A stretch of 64,000 nucleotides of DNA from Rhodospirillales bacterium (GCA_016215555.1 JACRJC010000022.1:1-64000); one strand, 5' to 3'. Shown: positions 53,972 through 63,148, numbered from the stretch's first letter. Numbers and translations are program-made. Notes: generated by a model not told the origin, from the letters alone.

Positions 53972-54331
53972 ATGAAATTCGCCATTCTGGTCAACGAAGG
54001 TCCGTTCAACCATCAGGCCTCGGACTCGGCCTACCAGTTCGTGAAGGCGGCGCTGGCCAAGGGACACCAGATTTTCCGGGTGTTCTTCTATTACGACGGC
54101 GTCTACAACGCGAGCAAGCTGTCCGAGCCCCCCACCGACGACCGCAACGTCGTCGCCAACTGGGGCAAGCTGGCCGAAGAGCATAAGCTGGATCTGGTGG
54201 TCTGCGTCGCCGCGGCGTTGCGTCGCGGCATCAAGGACGAGAACCTGGCCCAGGGTTTCCGCATTTCTGGCCTGGGCCAGTTGATCGAGGCCGGCATCCA
54301 GGCCGACCGTCTGGTCACCTTCGGCGACTGA
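53972..54331 (+). CDS. dsrE: DsrE, sulfurtransferase subunit
   Basis: A 119-residue subunit of the DsrE2F2H2 complex that passes sulfur from TusA to DsrC. The conserved carrier cysteine is at position 78 (V-V-C-V-A-A-A), exactly as in the Allochromatium protein. It opens M-K-F-A-I-L-V-N-E-G-P. It follows dsrB by 12 bp, with GGGGGCTGG before the ATG, and is followed by dsrF after 10 bp. DsrE marks oxidative dsr clusters. Confidence 0.95.
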   Translation: MKFAILVNEGPFNHQASDSAYQFVKAALAKGHQIFRVFFYYDGVYNASKLSEPPTDDRNVVANWGKLAEEHKLDLVVCVAAALRRGIKDENLAQGFRISGLGQLIEAGIQADRLVTFGD

Positions 54332-54341
54332 GGAGGACAAG

Positions 54342-54725
54342 ATGGAAGAAGAAGTGGAAGCCGGCGCCGTCAAGAAGTTCATGTATGTGAACCGCAAGCA
54401 GCCCTATGGCACCGTCTATGCGCTGGAAGTGCTGGAAATGGTGCTGATCTCGGCCGCTTTCGATCAGGATGTGCATCTGGTCTTTACCGATGACGGCGTG
54501 CTGCAGTTGAAGAAGAACATGGCGACCGACGGCATCGGCATGAAGAATTTCTCGAAAACCTACCGCGCCCTTGAGGGCTACGACATCGAGAAGCTTTATG
54601 TGGACCAGGAATCCTTGGACGAGCGTGGTTTGACGGAAGACGATCTTCTGGTCGATGTCCAGGTCATCAGCCGGGCCGAAATGGCCGACCTGATGGACCA
54701 GATGGATGTCGTGTTGACGGCCTGA
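54342..54725 (+). CDS. dsrF: DsrF, sulfurtransferase subunit
   Basis: A 127-residue structural partner of DsrE and DsrH. It has K-K-F-M-Y-V-N-R-K-Q-P-Y-G near residue 12 and an L-V-F-T-D-D-G-V segment, but no carrier cysteine at all, in line with known DsrF. GGAGGAC precedes the ATG. Tight spacing to dsrE and dsrH suggests equal expression. Confidence 0.94.
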   Translation: MEEEVEAGAVKKFMYVNRKQPYGTVYALEVLEMVLISAAFDQDVHLVFTDDGVLQLKKNMATDGIGMKNFSKTYRALEGYDIEKLYVDQESLDERGLTEDDLLVDVQVISRAEMADLMDQMDVVLTA

Positions 54726-54741
54726 GAGAGGGAGAGAAAAA

Positions 54742-55050
54742 ATGAGCCTTCTGCATACCGTCAGCAAGTCGCCTTTCGAGCGGACTAATCTGCAAAGCTG
54801 CCTGAAGCTGGCCAAGGCTGGTTCAAGCATCCTTTTGTACGAAGACGCCGTCATTGGCGCCATGCAGGGTACGGCCGTGGCCGATCTGGTCGCTGCCGCC
54901 GCCAAGAGCTGCAAGCTTCATGTGCTGGGCCCCGATCTGGCCGCGCGCGGCCTGGATGCCGGGAAGGTTATCCCGGGCATCGCGGTGGTGGGTTACGCCG
55001 ATTTCGTCGATCTGGCCGAACAGGCCTCGGCGGTTCAGGCCTGGTGCTGA
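54742..55050 (+). CDS. dsrH: DsrH, sulfurtransferase subunit
   Basis: A 102-residue TusB/DsrH-family protein. The conserved Cys20 in L-Q-S-C-L-K-L is present, and G-S-S-I-L-L-Y-E-D-A-V near 27 is the family core. A second conserved-looking Cys is the final residue (A-W-C). Completes DsrEFH. Preceded by AGAGAGGGAG; dsrC follows after 39 bp. Confidence 0.94.
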   Translation: MSLLHTVSKSPFERTNLQSCLKLAKAGSSILLYEDAVIGAMQGTAVADLVAAAAKSCKLHVLGPDLAARGLDAGKVIPGIAVVGYADFVDLAEQASAVQAWC

Positions 55051-55089
55051 ATTCGAACAACAGAACTTTGATCTAGAGGAGAGTGTAAG

Positions 55090-55422
55090 ATGTCCTATAC
55101 AGCTGGTGGCAAGACGGTTGAAGCCGACGAAGAGGGCTACCTCACCAACATCAACGAGTGGAACGAGGATCTGGCTGGCGAGATCGCCAAGGCCGAGCAG
55201 ATCAACATGACCGCCGAGCATTGGGAAGTCGTGAACTTCCTGCGCGAATACTACAACGAATATCAGATCGCTCCGGCCATCCGCGTGCTGACCAAGGCGA
55301 TCACCAAGAAGCTGGGCGCCGAAAAGGCGAGCAACAAGTATCTGTACGAGTTGTTCCCCTATGGTCCCGCCAAGCAGGCCTGTAAGATCGCCGGCCTGCC
55401 CAAGCCCACGGGCTGCGTTTAA
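55090..55422 (+). CDS. dsrC: DsrC, sulfur-carrier substrate protein
   Basis: The 110-residue DsrC (TusE family) accepts sulfur from DsrEFH and presents it to DsrAB. The flexible C-terminal arm carries Cys98 and penultimate Cys109 (K-P-T-G-C-V), 11 residues apart, which form the DsrC-trisulfide site; this two-cysteine form is required for dissimilatory sulfur metabolism. GAGGAGAG precedes the ATG. A stable hairpin follows directly, before dsrM. Confidence 0.96.
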   Translation: MSYTAGGKTVEADEEGYLTNINEWNEDLAGEIAKAEQINMTAEHWEVVNFLREYYNEYQIAPAIRVLTKAITKKLGAEKASNKYLYELFPYGPAKQACKIAGLPKPTGCV

Positions 55423-55431
55423 GTTCGTTCT

Positions 55432-55465
55432 TCGGAAGGGTGCGGGCACGAACCCGCACCCCCGA
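55432..55465 (+). promoter_or_regulatory. Stable hairpin between dsrC and dsrM
   Basis: TCGG-aa-GGGTGCGGG-cacgaa-CCCGCACCC-CCGA forms a 13-bp stem with a two-base bulge, starting 10 nt after the dsrC stop. There is no T-tract after it, so it is not a classical terminator. It could protect dsrC mRNA from 3' decay or cause partial termination, explaining the high DsrC dose seen in sulfur oxidisers. Confidence 0.6.
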
Positions 55466-55498
55466 AATCCTGGGATGGATAGGTAGGGGAAGGCCGGC

Positions 55499-56227
55499 AT
55501 GACGGGCTTGAGCGTGTTCTATGCTGCTCTGTTGTACGTGGCCGCCGCCGTTCTGGTGGCCGGGCTGGCGTTTAAGATTCGCCAGTACTGGACCACGCCG
55601 GCGCCCTTGAAGATCGCCGTGACGCCGGCGCCGACCACGCAGGCCGGGGCCTATATGCGCGTCGCCCGCGAAGCAGCGCTTTTCGAAAGCCTGTTCTATT
55701 CGAACCGCTGGCTGTGGATTTTCGCCATGGCCTTCCATGCCGGTCTGGCCTTGGTGCTGGTTCGCCATCTGCGCTACTTCATCAATCCTGTGCCCGAACT
55801 GATCGCCCTCGTCCAGCCCCTGGGCGTCTATGGCGGCATGGCCATGGTCGGGGGACTGGCGGTGCTGCTGGGCCGGCGTTTCGTGATCGACCGCGTGCGT
55901 TACATCACCCGTCCCAGCGACGTCCTGATGCTGCTGCTTCTGATCGGCATCGGCATTTCGGGCTATGGCATGAAATTCCTGAACCATACCGACATCGTGG
56001 CGGTAAAGGCCTTCATCATGGGGCTGTATGTCTTCGATATCCGCGAACTGCCGGGCGAGCCGCCGCTGCTGGCCCATTTGTTCATGGTGGCCCTGCTGAT
56101 GATCGTCTTTCCCTTTTCCAAGCTTCTGCATGCGCCGGGCGTTTTCTTCAGCCCAACCCGCAACCAGGCCGACGACCCCCGCGAGAAGCGCCATCTGGCG
56201 CCGTGGGCGGCCAAGCTGGAGGGTTAG
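55499..56227 (+). CDS. dsrM: DsrM, membrane cytochrome b subunit
   Basis: The 242-residue, five- to six-helix NarI-like heme b subunit of the DsrMKJOP complex, exchanging electrons with the quinone pool. Helices occur near 1-25, 70-95, 112-130, 145-160 and 185-205. Candidate heme ligands include H81 in A-F-H-A-G near the second helix, and a further His in L-L-A-H-L near 190. The start codon lies 34 nt after the dsrC hairpin. The stop is 1-4 bp before dsrK. Confidence 0.94.
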   Translation: MTGLSVFYAALLYVAAAVLVAGLAFKIRQYWTTPAPLKIAVTPAPTTQAGAYMRVAREAALFESLFYSNRWLWIFAMAFHAGLALVLVRHLRYFINPVPELIALVQPLGVYGGMAMVGGLAVLLGRRFVIDRVRYITRPSDVLMLLLLIGIGISGYGMKFLNHTDIVAVKAFIMGLYVFDIRELPGEPPLLAHLFMVALLMIVFPFSKLLHAPGVFFSPTRNQADDPREKRHLAPWAAKLEG

Positions 56228-56230
56228 GCC

Positions 56231-57727
56231 GTGGCGAAGATTCCCTATGCCGTTCCCACTCTCGACAAACTGCCGACCGTTCCGGCCTTGAAGCCGGGGG
56301 CGATGAGCGAGCTGAAGTCCTATGTCGCCGTGGCGGCGCATCAGCAGCCCTTGGGCTTTCCTGGCGAACTGGTCGAGAATTGGGAACAGGCCGCCGTCGC
56401 CAAGATGGGCGAACTGTTGGGCAAATATAAAAGCCTGCGCGTCTATCTGGACATCTGCGTCAAATGCGGCGCCTGCACCGACAAGTGCCATTATTTCCTG
56501 GGTTCGGGCGATCCCAAGAACATGCCGGTGGCGCGCCAGGATCTGATGCGCGACATCTACCGCTATTACTTTACGCCGACCGGCAAGACGCTGGGCGCCC
56601 TGGTCGGCGCCAAGCCCTGGACCCGGGAACGCCTCGACGACTGGTACAATTATTTCCACCAGTGCTCGCAATGCCGCCGCTGTTCGCTGTTCTGCCCCTA
56701 TGGCATCGACACCGCCGAAATCTCGATGGCGGCCCGCGAGATCATGGATTCGATCGGCCTCGGCCAGAAATACTGCAACGAGATCATCGGCAAGGTTCAC
56801 AAGATCGGCAACAATCTGGGCCTGCCCGAGCCGGCGTTGGTGAATACGCTGGAAGGTCTCGAGGAAGACGTGCTGGACGCCACCGGCCATGCCGTCAAGT
56901 TCCCGCTTGACGTCGAAGGCGCCGATGTTCTGTTCGTGACGCCCTCGGCCGACTTCTTCGCCGAGCCGCATGTCGATGGGCTGATCGGCTATGCCAAGGT
57001 CTTCCATCAGATGGGGCTGAGCTGGACCATGTCGTCCTACGCCTCGGAAGCCGGCAATTTCGGCATGTTCATCGGCAATTACGAACAGATGCGCAAAATC
57101 GCCCTGCGCATCCGCGAGGCGGCGATCCAACTCAAGGTCAAGCGCATCGTCTTCGGCGAATGCGGCCATGCCTGGCGCGTGGCCTACGCCTTCCTGAATT
57201 CGCTGGCCGGTCCCTTCGATTTCCTCGATCCGCGCTATCCGGTGCCGCAGCACATCATGGAAGTGACCCGGGGCGCCATTTTAAGCGGCGCCATCAAGCT
57301 GGACGCTTCGGCCAATGCCGACAAGGTCGTCACCGTTCACGATTCCTGCAACATCGCCCGCGCGACGCGCATGGGCCCCGAGGCCGGCTCTCAGTTCGAA
57401 TATCCGCGCTTCGTGCTGCAATCGGCCTGTCCGAAATTCATCGACATGCATCCCGACGCCACGCGCCAGCGCACCTTCTGCTGCGGCGGCGGCGGCGGTT
57501 TGCTGACCGACGAGCTGATCGACATCCGCATCAAGGGCGCCAAGCCGCGCGTGGAAGCGCTGCGCGACGTCGTCGAACAGCATGGGGTTACGCATATGGC
57601 CTCGATGTGCGCCATCTGCAAAAGCCAGTTCACCAAGGTTCTGCCCTATTACGGTTACGATATGGGCATGGTTCAAAGCGTTCATCAGTTGGTAAGCAAC
57701 GCCATCCTTCTGGGCGGCAATTCTTAA
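56231..57727 (+). CDS. dsrK: DsrK, catalytic iron-sulfur subunit (HdrD-like)
   Basis: A 498-residue cytoplasmic subunit that processes DsrC disulfide or trisulfide. Ferredoxin motifs C-V-K-C-G-A-C-T-D-K-C near 74 and C-S-Q-C-R-R-C-S-L-F-C near 147, then two CCG-like elements: H-D-S-C-N near 375 and C-C-G-G-G-G-G near 418, with M-C-A-I-C near 455, holding the noncubane 4Fe-4S cluster. Start is GTG at 56231, 3 nt past the dsrM stop. Confidence 0.95.
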   Translation: MAKIPYAVPTLDKLPTVPALKPGAMSELKSYVAVAAHQQPLGFPGELVENWEQAAVAKMGELLGKYKSLRVYLDICVKCGACTDKCHYFLGSGDPKNMPVARQDLMRDIYRYYFTPTGKTLGALVGAKPWTRERLDDWYNYFHQCSQCRRCSLFCPYGIDTAEISMAAREIMDSIGLGQKYCNEIIGKVHKIGNNLGLPEPALVNTLEGLEEDVLDATGHAVKFPLDVEGADVLFVTPSADFFAEPHVDGLIGYAKVFHQMGLSWTMSSYASEAGNFGMFIGNYEQMRKIALRIREAAIQLKVKRIVFGECGHAWRVAYAFLNSLAGPFDFLDPRYPVPQHIMEVTRGAILSGAIKLDASANADKVVTVHDSCNIARATRMGPEAGSQFEYPRFVLQSACPKFIDMHPDATRQRTFCCGGGGGLLTDELIDIRIKGAKPRVEALRDVVEQHGVTHMASMCAICKSQFTKVLPYYGYDMGMVQSVHQLVSNAILLGGNS

Positions 57728-57742
57728 GGTAAGGAAGCGACC

Positions 57743-59689
57743 ATGACTCATCTGACCGTGGCAAACGAACAACTCACTTTCCGCCGCTTTACGGATGGCG
57801 AAGACCGTTGGTCCGACCTGCAGGAGGCCATCTTTCAGGCCGGCTGGTCGCACAAATGCCCGACCTATGTGCATCGGGCGCCGCCCTGCCAGGCCAGTTG
57901 CCCCTCGGGCCACGACATTCGCGGCTGGCTGGACATCGTTCGCGGCGTCGATAAGCCGCCGGCGGGCATGAGCGTGCAGGAATACGCCTTTCACAAGATG
58001 ACGATGTCCAATCCGTTCCCGGCCGTCATGGGCCGCGTTTGCCCAGCGCCTTGCGAGGACGGCTGCAACCGCAACGAGGTCGAGGATCACGTCGGCATCA
58101 ATTCGATCGAACATTACATCGGCAATTGGGCGCTCGAGAACAAGGTCGGCTTCCCCAAGCCCGCCCAGGAAACCGGCAAGAAAATCGCCGTCATCGGCGG
58201 CGGTCCGGCCGGCCTGTCGGCGGCCTATCAATTGCGCAAGATGGGCCATGCGGTCACCATCTATGACGAGCATGCCGAACTGGGCGGCATGATGCGCTAC
58301 GGCATTCCCGGCTACCGCACCCCCCGCGACGTTCTGGACGGCGAAATCAAGCGCATCATCGACATGGGCGTGGACGCCAAAATGAAGTGCCGCGTCGGCA
58401 AGGATGTCCAACTGGCCGACCTGGAAAAGAACAACGACGCCATCTTCTGGGCCATCGGCACGCATTCGGGCCGCGGCCTGCCGGTGCCCGGCGCCGATGC
58501 CCCCAACTGCATCTCGGGCGTGGCCTTCCTGCGCGCCTTCAATCAGGGCCGCTTGAAGTTCGTCACCGGCCGCATCATCGTGGTCGGCGGCGGCGACACC
58601 TCGATCGACGTCGCGTCGGTGGCCCGCCGTTTGGGCCATATCACCCAGGTCCACGAGAAAGACCGCGTCGAGCATGTCGTGCTCGGCCAGACCGCGCACG
58701 ATGTCGCCTCGGCGGCCAAGCGCGAAGGCGCCGACGTCACCCTGACCTCGCTGTTCCCGGTGGAAAAGATGTTCGCCGCCGAGCGCGAAGTCGAGGACGC
58801 CAAGCGTGAAGGCGTCGATATCCAGGGCGGCATCATGCCCCTGGAAGTGTTGAAGGGCCCGGACGGGCGCGCCCGCGCTCTGAAAATGTGCAAATGCACC
58901 ATGGACGGCATGACGCCGATTCCGCAGGCCGGCACCGAGTTCGAGATCGAATGCGACCTCATCGTCTCGGCCATCGGCCAGAAGGGCGACATGGAAGGCC
59001 TGGAAGCCATGGACAATGGCAAGGGCTTCATCAATGCCGACAAGCATTTCAAGGTGCCGGGCAAGGACAAGCATTTCGTAGGCGGCGACATCGTGCGTCC
59101 GCATCTCTTGACTACCGCCATCGGCCACGGCTGGATCGCCTCGGAAAGCATCAATACCTTCCTGAAGGGCGAGGAATTCGGAAAGCGCCCCAAGGTCGAT
59201 GTCCATCACTTCAACCTGATCGACGTGCTGCGCAATATGGGCCGCGAGCCGGAAAAGTTCGTCACCACCGAGGGCGAGCGCGGCACCAGCTCGGCCAACT
59301 TCGCCATTCACAATTACGAAGACCGCTCGACCAAGGAAGTCGTTCCGGCCGACGAGCTGTTCCTCGGCCATTTCAGCTACACCAAGCGCAACAAGCGCGA
59401 AGAGGTGCATATTTCCGCCGATCAGGTCATCGGCAATTTCGACGAGCGTTTGAAGACGCTCACGGACGCCCAGGCGGCCGCCGAGGCCAAGCGCTGCATG
59501 AGCTGCGGCCTGTGCTTCGAATGCGACAATTGTCTGGTCTTCTGTCCGCAGACGGCGGTCAGCCGCTCGCCCAAGGCCGAGCGCGGCCTGGGCCGCTATG
59601 TCGAAACCGACTACGCCAAATGCATCGGCTGCCATATCTGCACGGATGTCTGCCCCACCGGCTACATCCAGATGGGTCTGGGAGAGTAA
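57743..59689 (+). CDS. dsrL: DsrL, NAD(P)H-linked flavin/iron-sulfur oxidoreductase
   Basis: A 648-residue GltD-like protein. An N-terminal iron-sulfur segment (C-Q-A-S-C-P, C-P-A-P-C-E-D-G-C), FAD loop G-G-G-P-A-G-L-S-A-A near 152, NAD(P)H loop G-G-G-D-T-S-I-D near 287, and a C-terminal ferredoxin domain (C-M-S-C-G-L-C-F-E-C, C-I-G-C-H-I-C-T-D-V-C). DsrL couples rDsrAB electrons to NAD+ and is typical of the oxidative pathway. A G-A-A-T-style spacing to dsrJ is only 1 nt. Confidence 0.95.
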   Translation: MTHLTVANEQLTFRRFTDGEDRWSDLQEAIFQAGWSHKCPTYVHRAPPCQASCPSGHDIRGWLDIVRGVDKPPAGMSVQEYAFHKMTMSNPFPAVMGRVCPAPCEDGCNRNEVEDHVGINSIEHYIGNWALENKVGFPKPAQETGKKIAVIGGGPAGLSAAYQLRKMGHAVTIYDEHAELGGMMRYGIPGYRTPRDVLDGEIKRIIDMGVDAKMKCRVGKDVQLADLEKNNDAIFWAIGTHSGRGLPVPGADAPNCISGVAFLRAFNQGRLKFVTGRIIVVGGGDTSIDVASVARRLGHITQVHEKDRVEHVVLGQTAHDVASAAKREGADVTLTSLFPVEKMFAAEREVEDAKREGVDIQGGIMPLEVLKGPDGRARALKMCKCTMDGMTPIPQAGTEFEIECDLIVSAIGQKGDMEGLEAMDNGKGFINADKHFKVPGKDKHFVGGDIVRPHLLTTAIGHGWIASESINTFLKGEEFGKRPKVDVHHFNLIDVLRNMGREPEKFVTTEGERGTSSANFAIHNYEDRSTKEVVPADELFLGHFSYTKRNKREEVHISADQVIGNFDERLKTLTDAQAAAEAKRCMSCGLCFECDNCLVFCPQTAVSRSPKAERGLGRYVETDYAKCIGCHICTDVCPTGYIQMGLGE

Positions 59690-59690
59690 G

Positions 59691-60149
59691 ATGCGCATTC
59701 TGGCGGCGCTGCTGATTGCACTTTCCCTGGGCGGGCTGGCTTTGCCGGTTCTGGCCGGGCCGCCCGACGTGCCCAAGGGCGCGGGCGAAAAGTGTCTGGC
59801 CGATGCCGCCACCATGCGCCGCAACCATATGTCGATGCTGATGCACCGGCGAGACGCCACCATGCATCAAGGCGTTCGCGCCAGCACCAACGGCTTGAAG
59901 GCCTGCCTGGACTGTCATGCCGTGAACGATGGCGCCGGCCAGCCGGTGGGCATCGACAGCGACAAGCATTTCTGCCGCGTCTGCCACGACTATGCCGCCG
60001 TCAAGGTTGACTGTTTCGAATGCCATGCCTCGAAACCGGCGGCCAAGAAGGCCGCGGAAGCGCCCGCCGAGGCCGAGCCCATGGCGCCGCCCGAGGCGGC
60101 GCAGGAATCCGGGGCCGCAACGCCGCCGAAGCCGGAGGGCCCGAAATGA
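59691..60149 (+). CDS. dsrJ: DsrJ, periplasmic triheme cytochrome c
   Basis: A 152-residue cytochrome c with an uncleaved or cleavable N-terminal signal/anchor (about 1-22) and three CxxCH sites: C-L-D-C-H, C-R-V-C-H and C-F-E-C-H. Cys35 (G-E-K-C-L) sits where the known DsrJ has its distal Cys heme ligand. The C-terminal tail is Ala/Pro/Glu-rich and probably disordered. The GAGAG before the ATG ends in the dsrL stop codon region; it overlaps dsrO by 4 bp. Confidence 0.95.
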   Translation: MRILAALLIALSLGGLALPVLAGPPDVPKGAGEKCLADAATMRRNHMSMLMHRRDATMHQGVRASTNGLKACLDCHAVNDGAGQPVGIDSDKHFCRVCHDYAAVKVDCFECHASKPAAKKAAEAPAEAEPMAPPEAAQESGAATPPKPEGPK

Positions 60150-60883
60150 GCGACTGCATGTCCAGCCGGCGCGATCTGTTGAAGGCGGCGGGCGCCGCCA
60201 CCTTGCTGGCGCCAGGTGTCTTCCTGCTGGCCGCCCCCACGCCCTCGAAGGCGCGTCCCGAAGACACCGCCACCGATTCCTCCGTGCGCTGGGGCCTGCT
60301 GGTCGACACCAATCGCTGCGACCAGGAATGCACGGCCTGCGTCACCGCTTGCAAGGAAGAGATGGGCTTGACCGGCCATGGCCGTCCGGCGACTGACGCC
60401 CAATATATCCGCAAGGTCGAGATCGCCGAGCCCAAGACCGGATTCACCCGCTCGCTGCCGGTGATGTGCCAGCATTGCAGCAGCCCGCCCTGCGTGGATG
60501 TCTGCCCGACCGGGGCCTCCTTCAAGCGGGCCGACGGCATTGTGCTGGTTGACCGCCATGTCTGCATCGGCTGCCGTTACTGCATGATGGCCTGCCCTTA
60601 CAAGGCGCGCTCCTTCGTCCACGAGACGACCACCGACCAGCTGCCCAACAATCCGCGCGGCAAGGGTTGCGTCGAAGCCTGCACCTTGTGCGCGCACCGG
60701 GTCGATGCAGGCATCGTTCCCGCTTGCGTCGAGGCTTGCCACAGCAAGGGCCGTGGCGCCATGCTGTTTGGCGACCTGCTCAATCCCGAACACGCCATCA
60801 CCCAAGTGGTGGCGCAGCATCCCACCAGCCAGATCCGGGCCGATCTCAAGACCGATCCCGGCGTGCGCTATCACGGCATCTAA
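60146..60883 (+). CDS. dsrO: DsrO, periplasmic iron-sulfur protein (Tat-exported)
   Basis: A 245-residue ferredoxin-type subunit. The N-terminus has a twin-arginine signal (S-R-R-D-L-L-K-A-A-G) with a following hydrophobic stretch. Four 4Fe-4S motifs follow: C-D-Q-E-C-T-A-C near 56, C-Q-H-C-S-S-P-P-C near 109, C-I-G-C-R-Y-C-M-M-A-C near 141 and C-T-L-C-A-H near 181. Links DsrJ to the quinone-interacting DsrP. Overlaps dsrJ by 4 bp (ATGA). Confidence 0.95.
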   Translation: MSDCMSSRRDLLKAAGAATLLAPGVFLLAAPTPSKARPEDTATDSSVRWGLLVDTNRCDQECTACVTACKEEMGLTGHGRPATDAQYIRKVEIAEPKTGFTRSLPVMCQHCSSPPCVDVCPTGASFKRADGIVLVDRHVCIGCRYCMMACPYKARSFVHETTTDQLPNNPRGKGCVEACTLCAHRVDAGIVPACVEACHSKGRGAMLFGDLLNPEHAITQVVAQHPTSQIRADLKTDPGVRYHGI

Positions 60884-60895
60884 GGGAGCGCAACG

Positions 60896-62146
60896 ATGGC
60901 CCACATGCCCGATCTCGTCTTCAAGGAACTGAACGCCAAGGGCACGGCGTTCCGGGTTCTTTTCGTTGCGCTGGCAGGCCTGTTTCTGATCGGCCTGGGG
61001 GCCGCCTTCTATATGGAACATAGCGGCCACTGGGTGACCGGCATGACCAATCAGGTGGTGTGGGGCATGCCGCATGTCTTCGCCGTCTTCCTGATCGTCG
61101 CCGCTTCGGGCGCGCTGAACGTCGCTTCGATCTCGTCGGTTTTCGGAAAGTCGGTCTACAAGCCGGCGGCGCCGCTGTCGGCCCTGCTGGCGCTGGCCCT
61201 GCTGGCCGGCGGCTTGGCCGTGCTGGTGCTCGATCTCGGGCGGCCCGACCGCCTGATCGTCGCCATGACGCATTTCAATTTCAAGTCGATCTTCGCCGCC
61301 AACATCATCTTGTATACCGGCTTCTTCGCCATCGTGCTGGTCTATCTGTGGTTCATGATGGACCGTAAGCTGAAGTATAAAAGCAGCGGCCCCGGCACCT
61401 TCGCCTTCATCTGGCGTCTGGTTCTCACCACCGGTACGGGCTCGATTTTCGGCTTTCTGGTCGCCCGCGAGGCCTATTCCTCGGCGGTCATGGCGCCCCT
61501 GTTCATCGCCATGTCGCTGGCCTTCGGCACCGCCATCTTCATCCTGGTGCTTTTGGCGGTTTGCGTCATCGACAAGCGGCCGCTGGGCGACGTGCTGACC
61601 GAGCGTCTGCGCGTGCTGCTGGCCGTCTTCGTCGCCACCACCGCCTATCTGGCCCTGGTCCAGCATGTCACTGCCGCCTATTGGGCCGGGCGCGTCGATG
61701 TGGTCTCATTCATCCTTCTGAACGGCGGCGTCTATACCTTCCTGTTCTGGGGCGTGCAGATGGGCTTGGGCACGATCTTCCCGCTGGCGCTGACCTTGGT
61801 GCCGCGCCTGCGCTCGCACGCAACCTTGGCTTTCGCCTCGGTGCTGGTGGTGCTGGGCGGCCTGGCTCAGGTCTATGTCATCATCATCGGCGGCCAGGCC
61901 TGGCCCTTGACCCTCTTCCCCGGCTACGAGGTCGAAAGCAGCTTTTTCGACGGCGTGGTGCAATCCTACAGCCCCTCCTTCCCCGAGATTCTGCTGGGAA
62001 TCGGCGGTTTTGCTCTGGCCCTCTTGATTGTCGCCTTCGGAATGGCCATTCTTCGCTTCCTGCCGACCAGCTTGGCCGACGCGGATATCGATCCGCACGC
62101 CAAAAAGCGGCTTTTGGAAACAGAGGAAGCGGGAGAGCCCGCTTAA
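60896..62146 (+). CDS. dsrP: DsrP, NrfD-like quinone-interacting membrane subunit
   Basis: A 416-residue integral membrane protein with about ten helices, NrfD/PsrC superfamily. It opens with a cytoplasmic segment and a first helix near 20-38. A G-P-G-T-F-A-F-I-W segment near 165 and F-P-G-Y-E-V near 344 are family-like. It anchors DsrO and interacts with quinones. A 12-nt gap separates it from dsrO and 6 nt from the TrpD2-like gene downstream. Confidence 0.93.
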   Translation: MAHMPDLVFKELNAKGTAFRVLFVALAGLFLIGLGAAFYMEHSGHWVTGMTNQVVWGMPHVFAVFLIVAASGALNVASISSVFGKSVYKPAAPLSALLALALLAGGLAVLVLDLGRPDRLIVAMTHFNFKSIFAANIILYTGFFAIVLVYLWFMMDRKLKYKSSGPGTFAFIWRLVLTTGTGSIFGFLVAREAYSSAVMAPLFIAMSLAFGTAIFILVLLAVCVIDKRPLGDVLTERLRVLLAVFVATTAYLALVQHVTAAYWAGRVDVVSFILLNGGVYTFLFWGVQMGLGTIFPLALTLVPRLRSHATLAFASVLVVLGGLAQVYVIIIGGQAWPLTLFPGYEVESSFFDGVVQSYSPSFPEILLGIGGFALALLIVAFGMAILRFLPTSLADADIDPHAKKRLLETEEAGEPA

Positions 62147-62152
62147 GCGATC

Positions 62153-63148
62153 ATGACGACCGAACATCCTTTCGCGCCCTATGTCCGCATTCTGGGCAAG
62201 GGGCCGACGCTGTCGCGCCCGCTTTCCTTCGAGGAAAGCAAAACCGCCGCCGGAATGATTCTGCAAGGCGAGGTCGAGCCGGTGCAACTGGGCGCCTTTC
62301 TGTGTCTCTTGCGCGTGAAGACGGAAACCCCCGACGAGGTGGCCGGTTTCGTGGCGGCGGCGCGCGAGGCGGTGGCGGCAACGGGCACGCCGCCCAAGGC
62401 CGATCTCGACTGGTCGAGCTATGCGGGCAAGTCGCGCCAGCTTCCCTGGTTCCTGCTCTCGGCCCTGCTGCTGGCCCAGAACGGCGTGCGCGTATTCATG
62501 CAAGGCCCCGAAGACCACACGGCGGGCCGCCTTTATTCGCGTGCCGCCCTGGCGGCGCTGGGCATCCCCTCGGCGAAATCGCTGGCCGAGGCCGGACAGC
62601 ACCTGGATCAACGCAACTTCGCTTTCATGGCGCTCGAACATTTAAGTCCCGGTCTCAACAAGATGCTGGGCCTGAAGCCGCTGCTGGGCTTGCGCACGCC
62701 CTTGCACACGATCGGACGCATGCTCAATCCCCTGCAGGCGCCGGCGGCGATGGTCAGCGTCTTCCATCCCTTCTATCGCGGCGTCCATCAGCAAGCAGCA
62801 GCCAAGCTGGGCGACCAGCGCCTGGCCGTCTTCAAGGGCGAAGGCGGCGAGGCCGAGCGGCGGCCCGAAAAGCCCTGCCAGCTTCAATTGCTGCTTGCCG
62901 GCGAGATGAGCGAGGAGGAATGGCCCGCAATTTTGCCCGAAAGTGCCCAGCCGCATGATCTCGGCATGGATCCGGCGCGCTTGAAAGCGCTGTGGGATGG
63001 TTCGCTGGACGATTCCTATGCCCAGGCCACGGTCACCGGCACGGCGGCGATTGCCCTGCGCGTGCTGGGCAAGGCGGGCTCGCCGGCCGAGGCGCAAAAG
63101 CTGGCCGAAGAAATGTGGGCCAAGCGCGACAAGAACAAAATTTATTAG
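62153..63148 (+). CDS. TrpD2/YbiB-like phosphoribosyltransferase-fold protein
   Basis: A 331-residue protein with an anthranilate-phosphoribosyltransferase-like N-terminal helical domain (L-S-F-E-E-S-K-T-A-A-G-M-I-L-Q-G-E-V near 22-39, hyphenated) and a C-terminal domain with F-M-A-L-E-H-L-S-P and L-R-T-P-L-H-T-I-G-R, plus a lysine-rich end. The catalytic phosphoribosyl-binding motifs (GTGGD) are not seen, suggesting a YbiB-like, non-TrpD role such as nucleic-acid binding. It sits 6 nt after dsrP, in the dsr cluster, with dsrN next. Confidence 0.75.
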   Translation: MTTEHPFAPYVRILGKGPTLSRPLSFEESKTAAGMILQGEVEPVQLGAFLCLLRVKTETPDEVAGFVAAAREAVAATGTPPKADLDWSSYAGKSRQLPWFLLSALLLAQNGVRVFMQGPEDHTAGRLYSRAALAALGIPSAKSLAEAGQHLDQRNFAFMALEHLSPGLNKMLGLKPLLGLRTPLHTIGRMLNPLQAPAAMVSVFHPFYRGVHQQAAAKLGDQRLAVFKGEGGEAERRPEKPCQLQLLLAGEMSEEEWPAILPESAQPHDLGMDPARLKALWDGSLDDSYAQATVTGTAAIALRVLGKAGSPAEAQKLAEEMWAKRDKNKIY

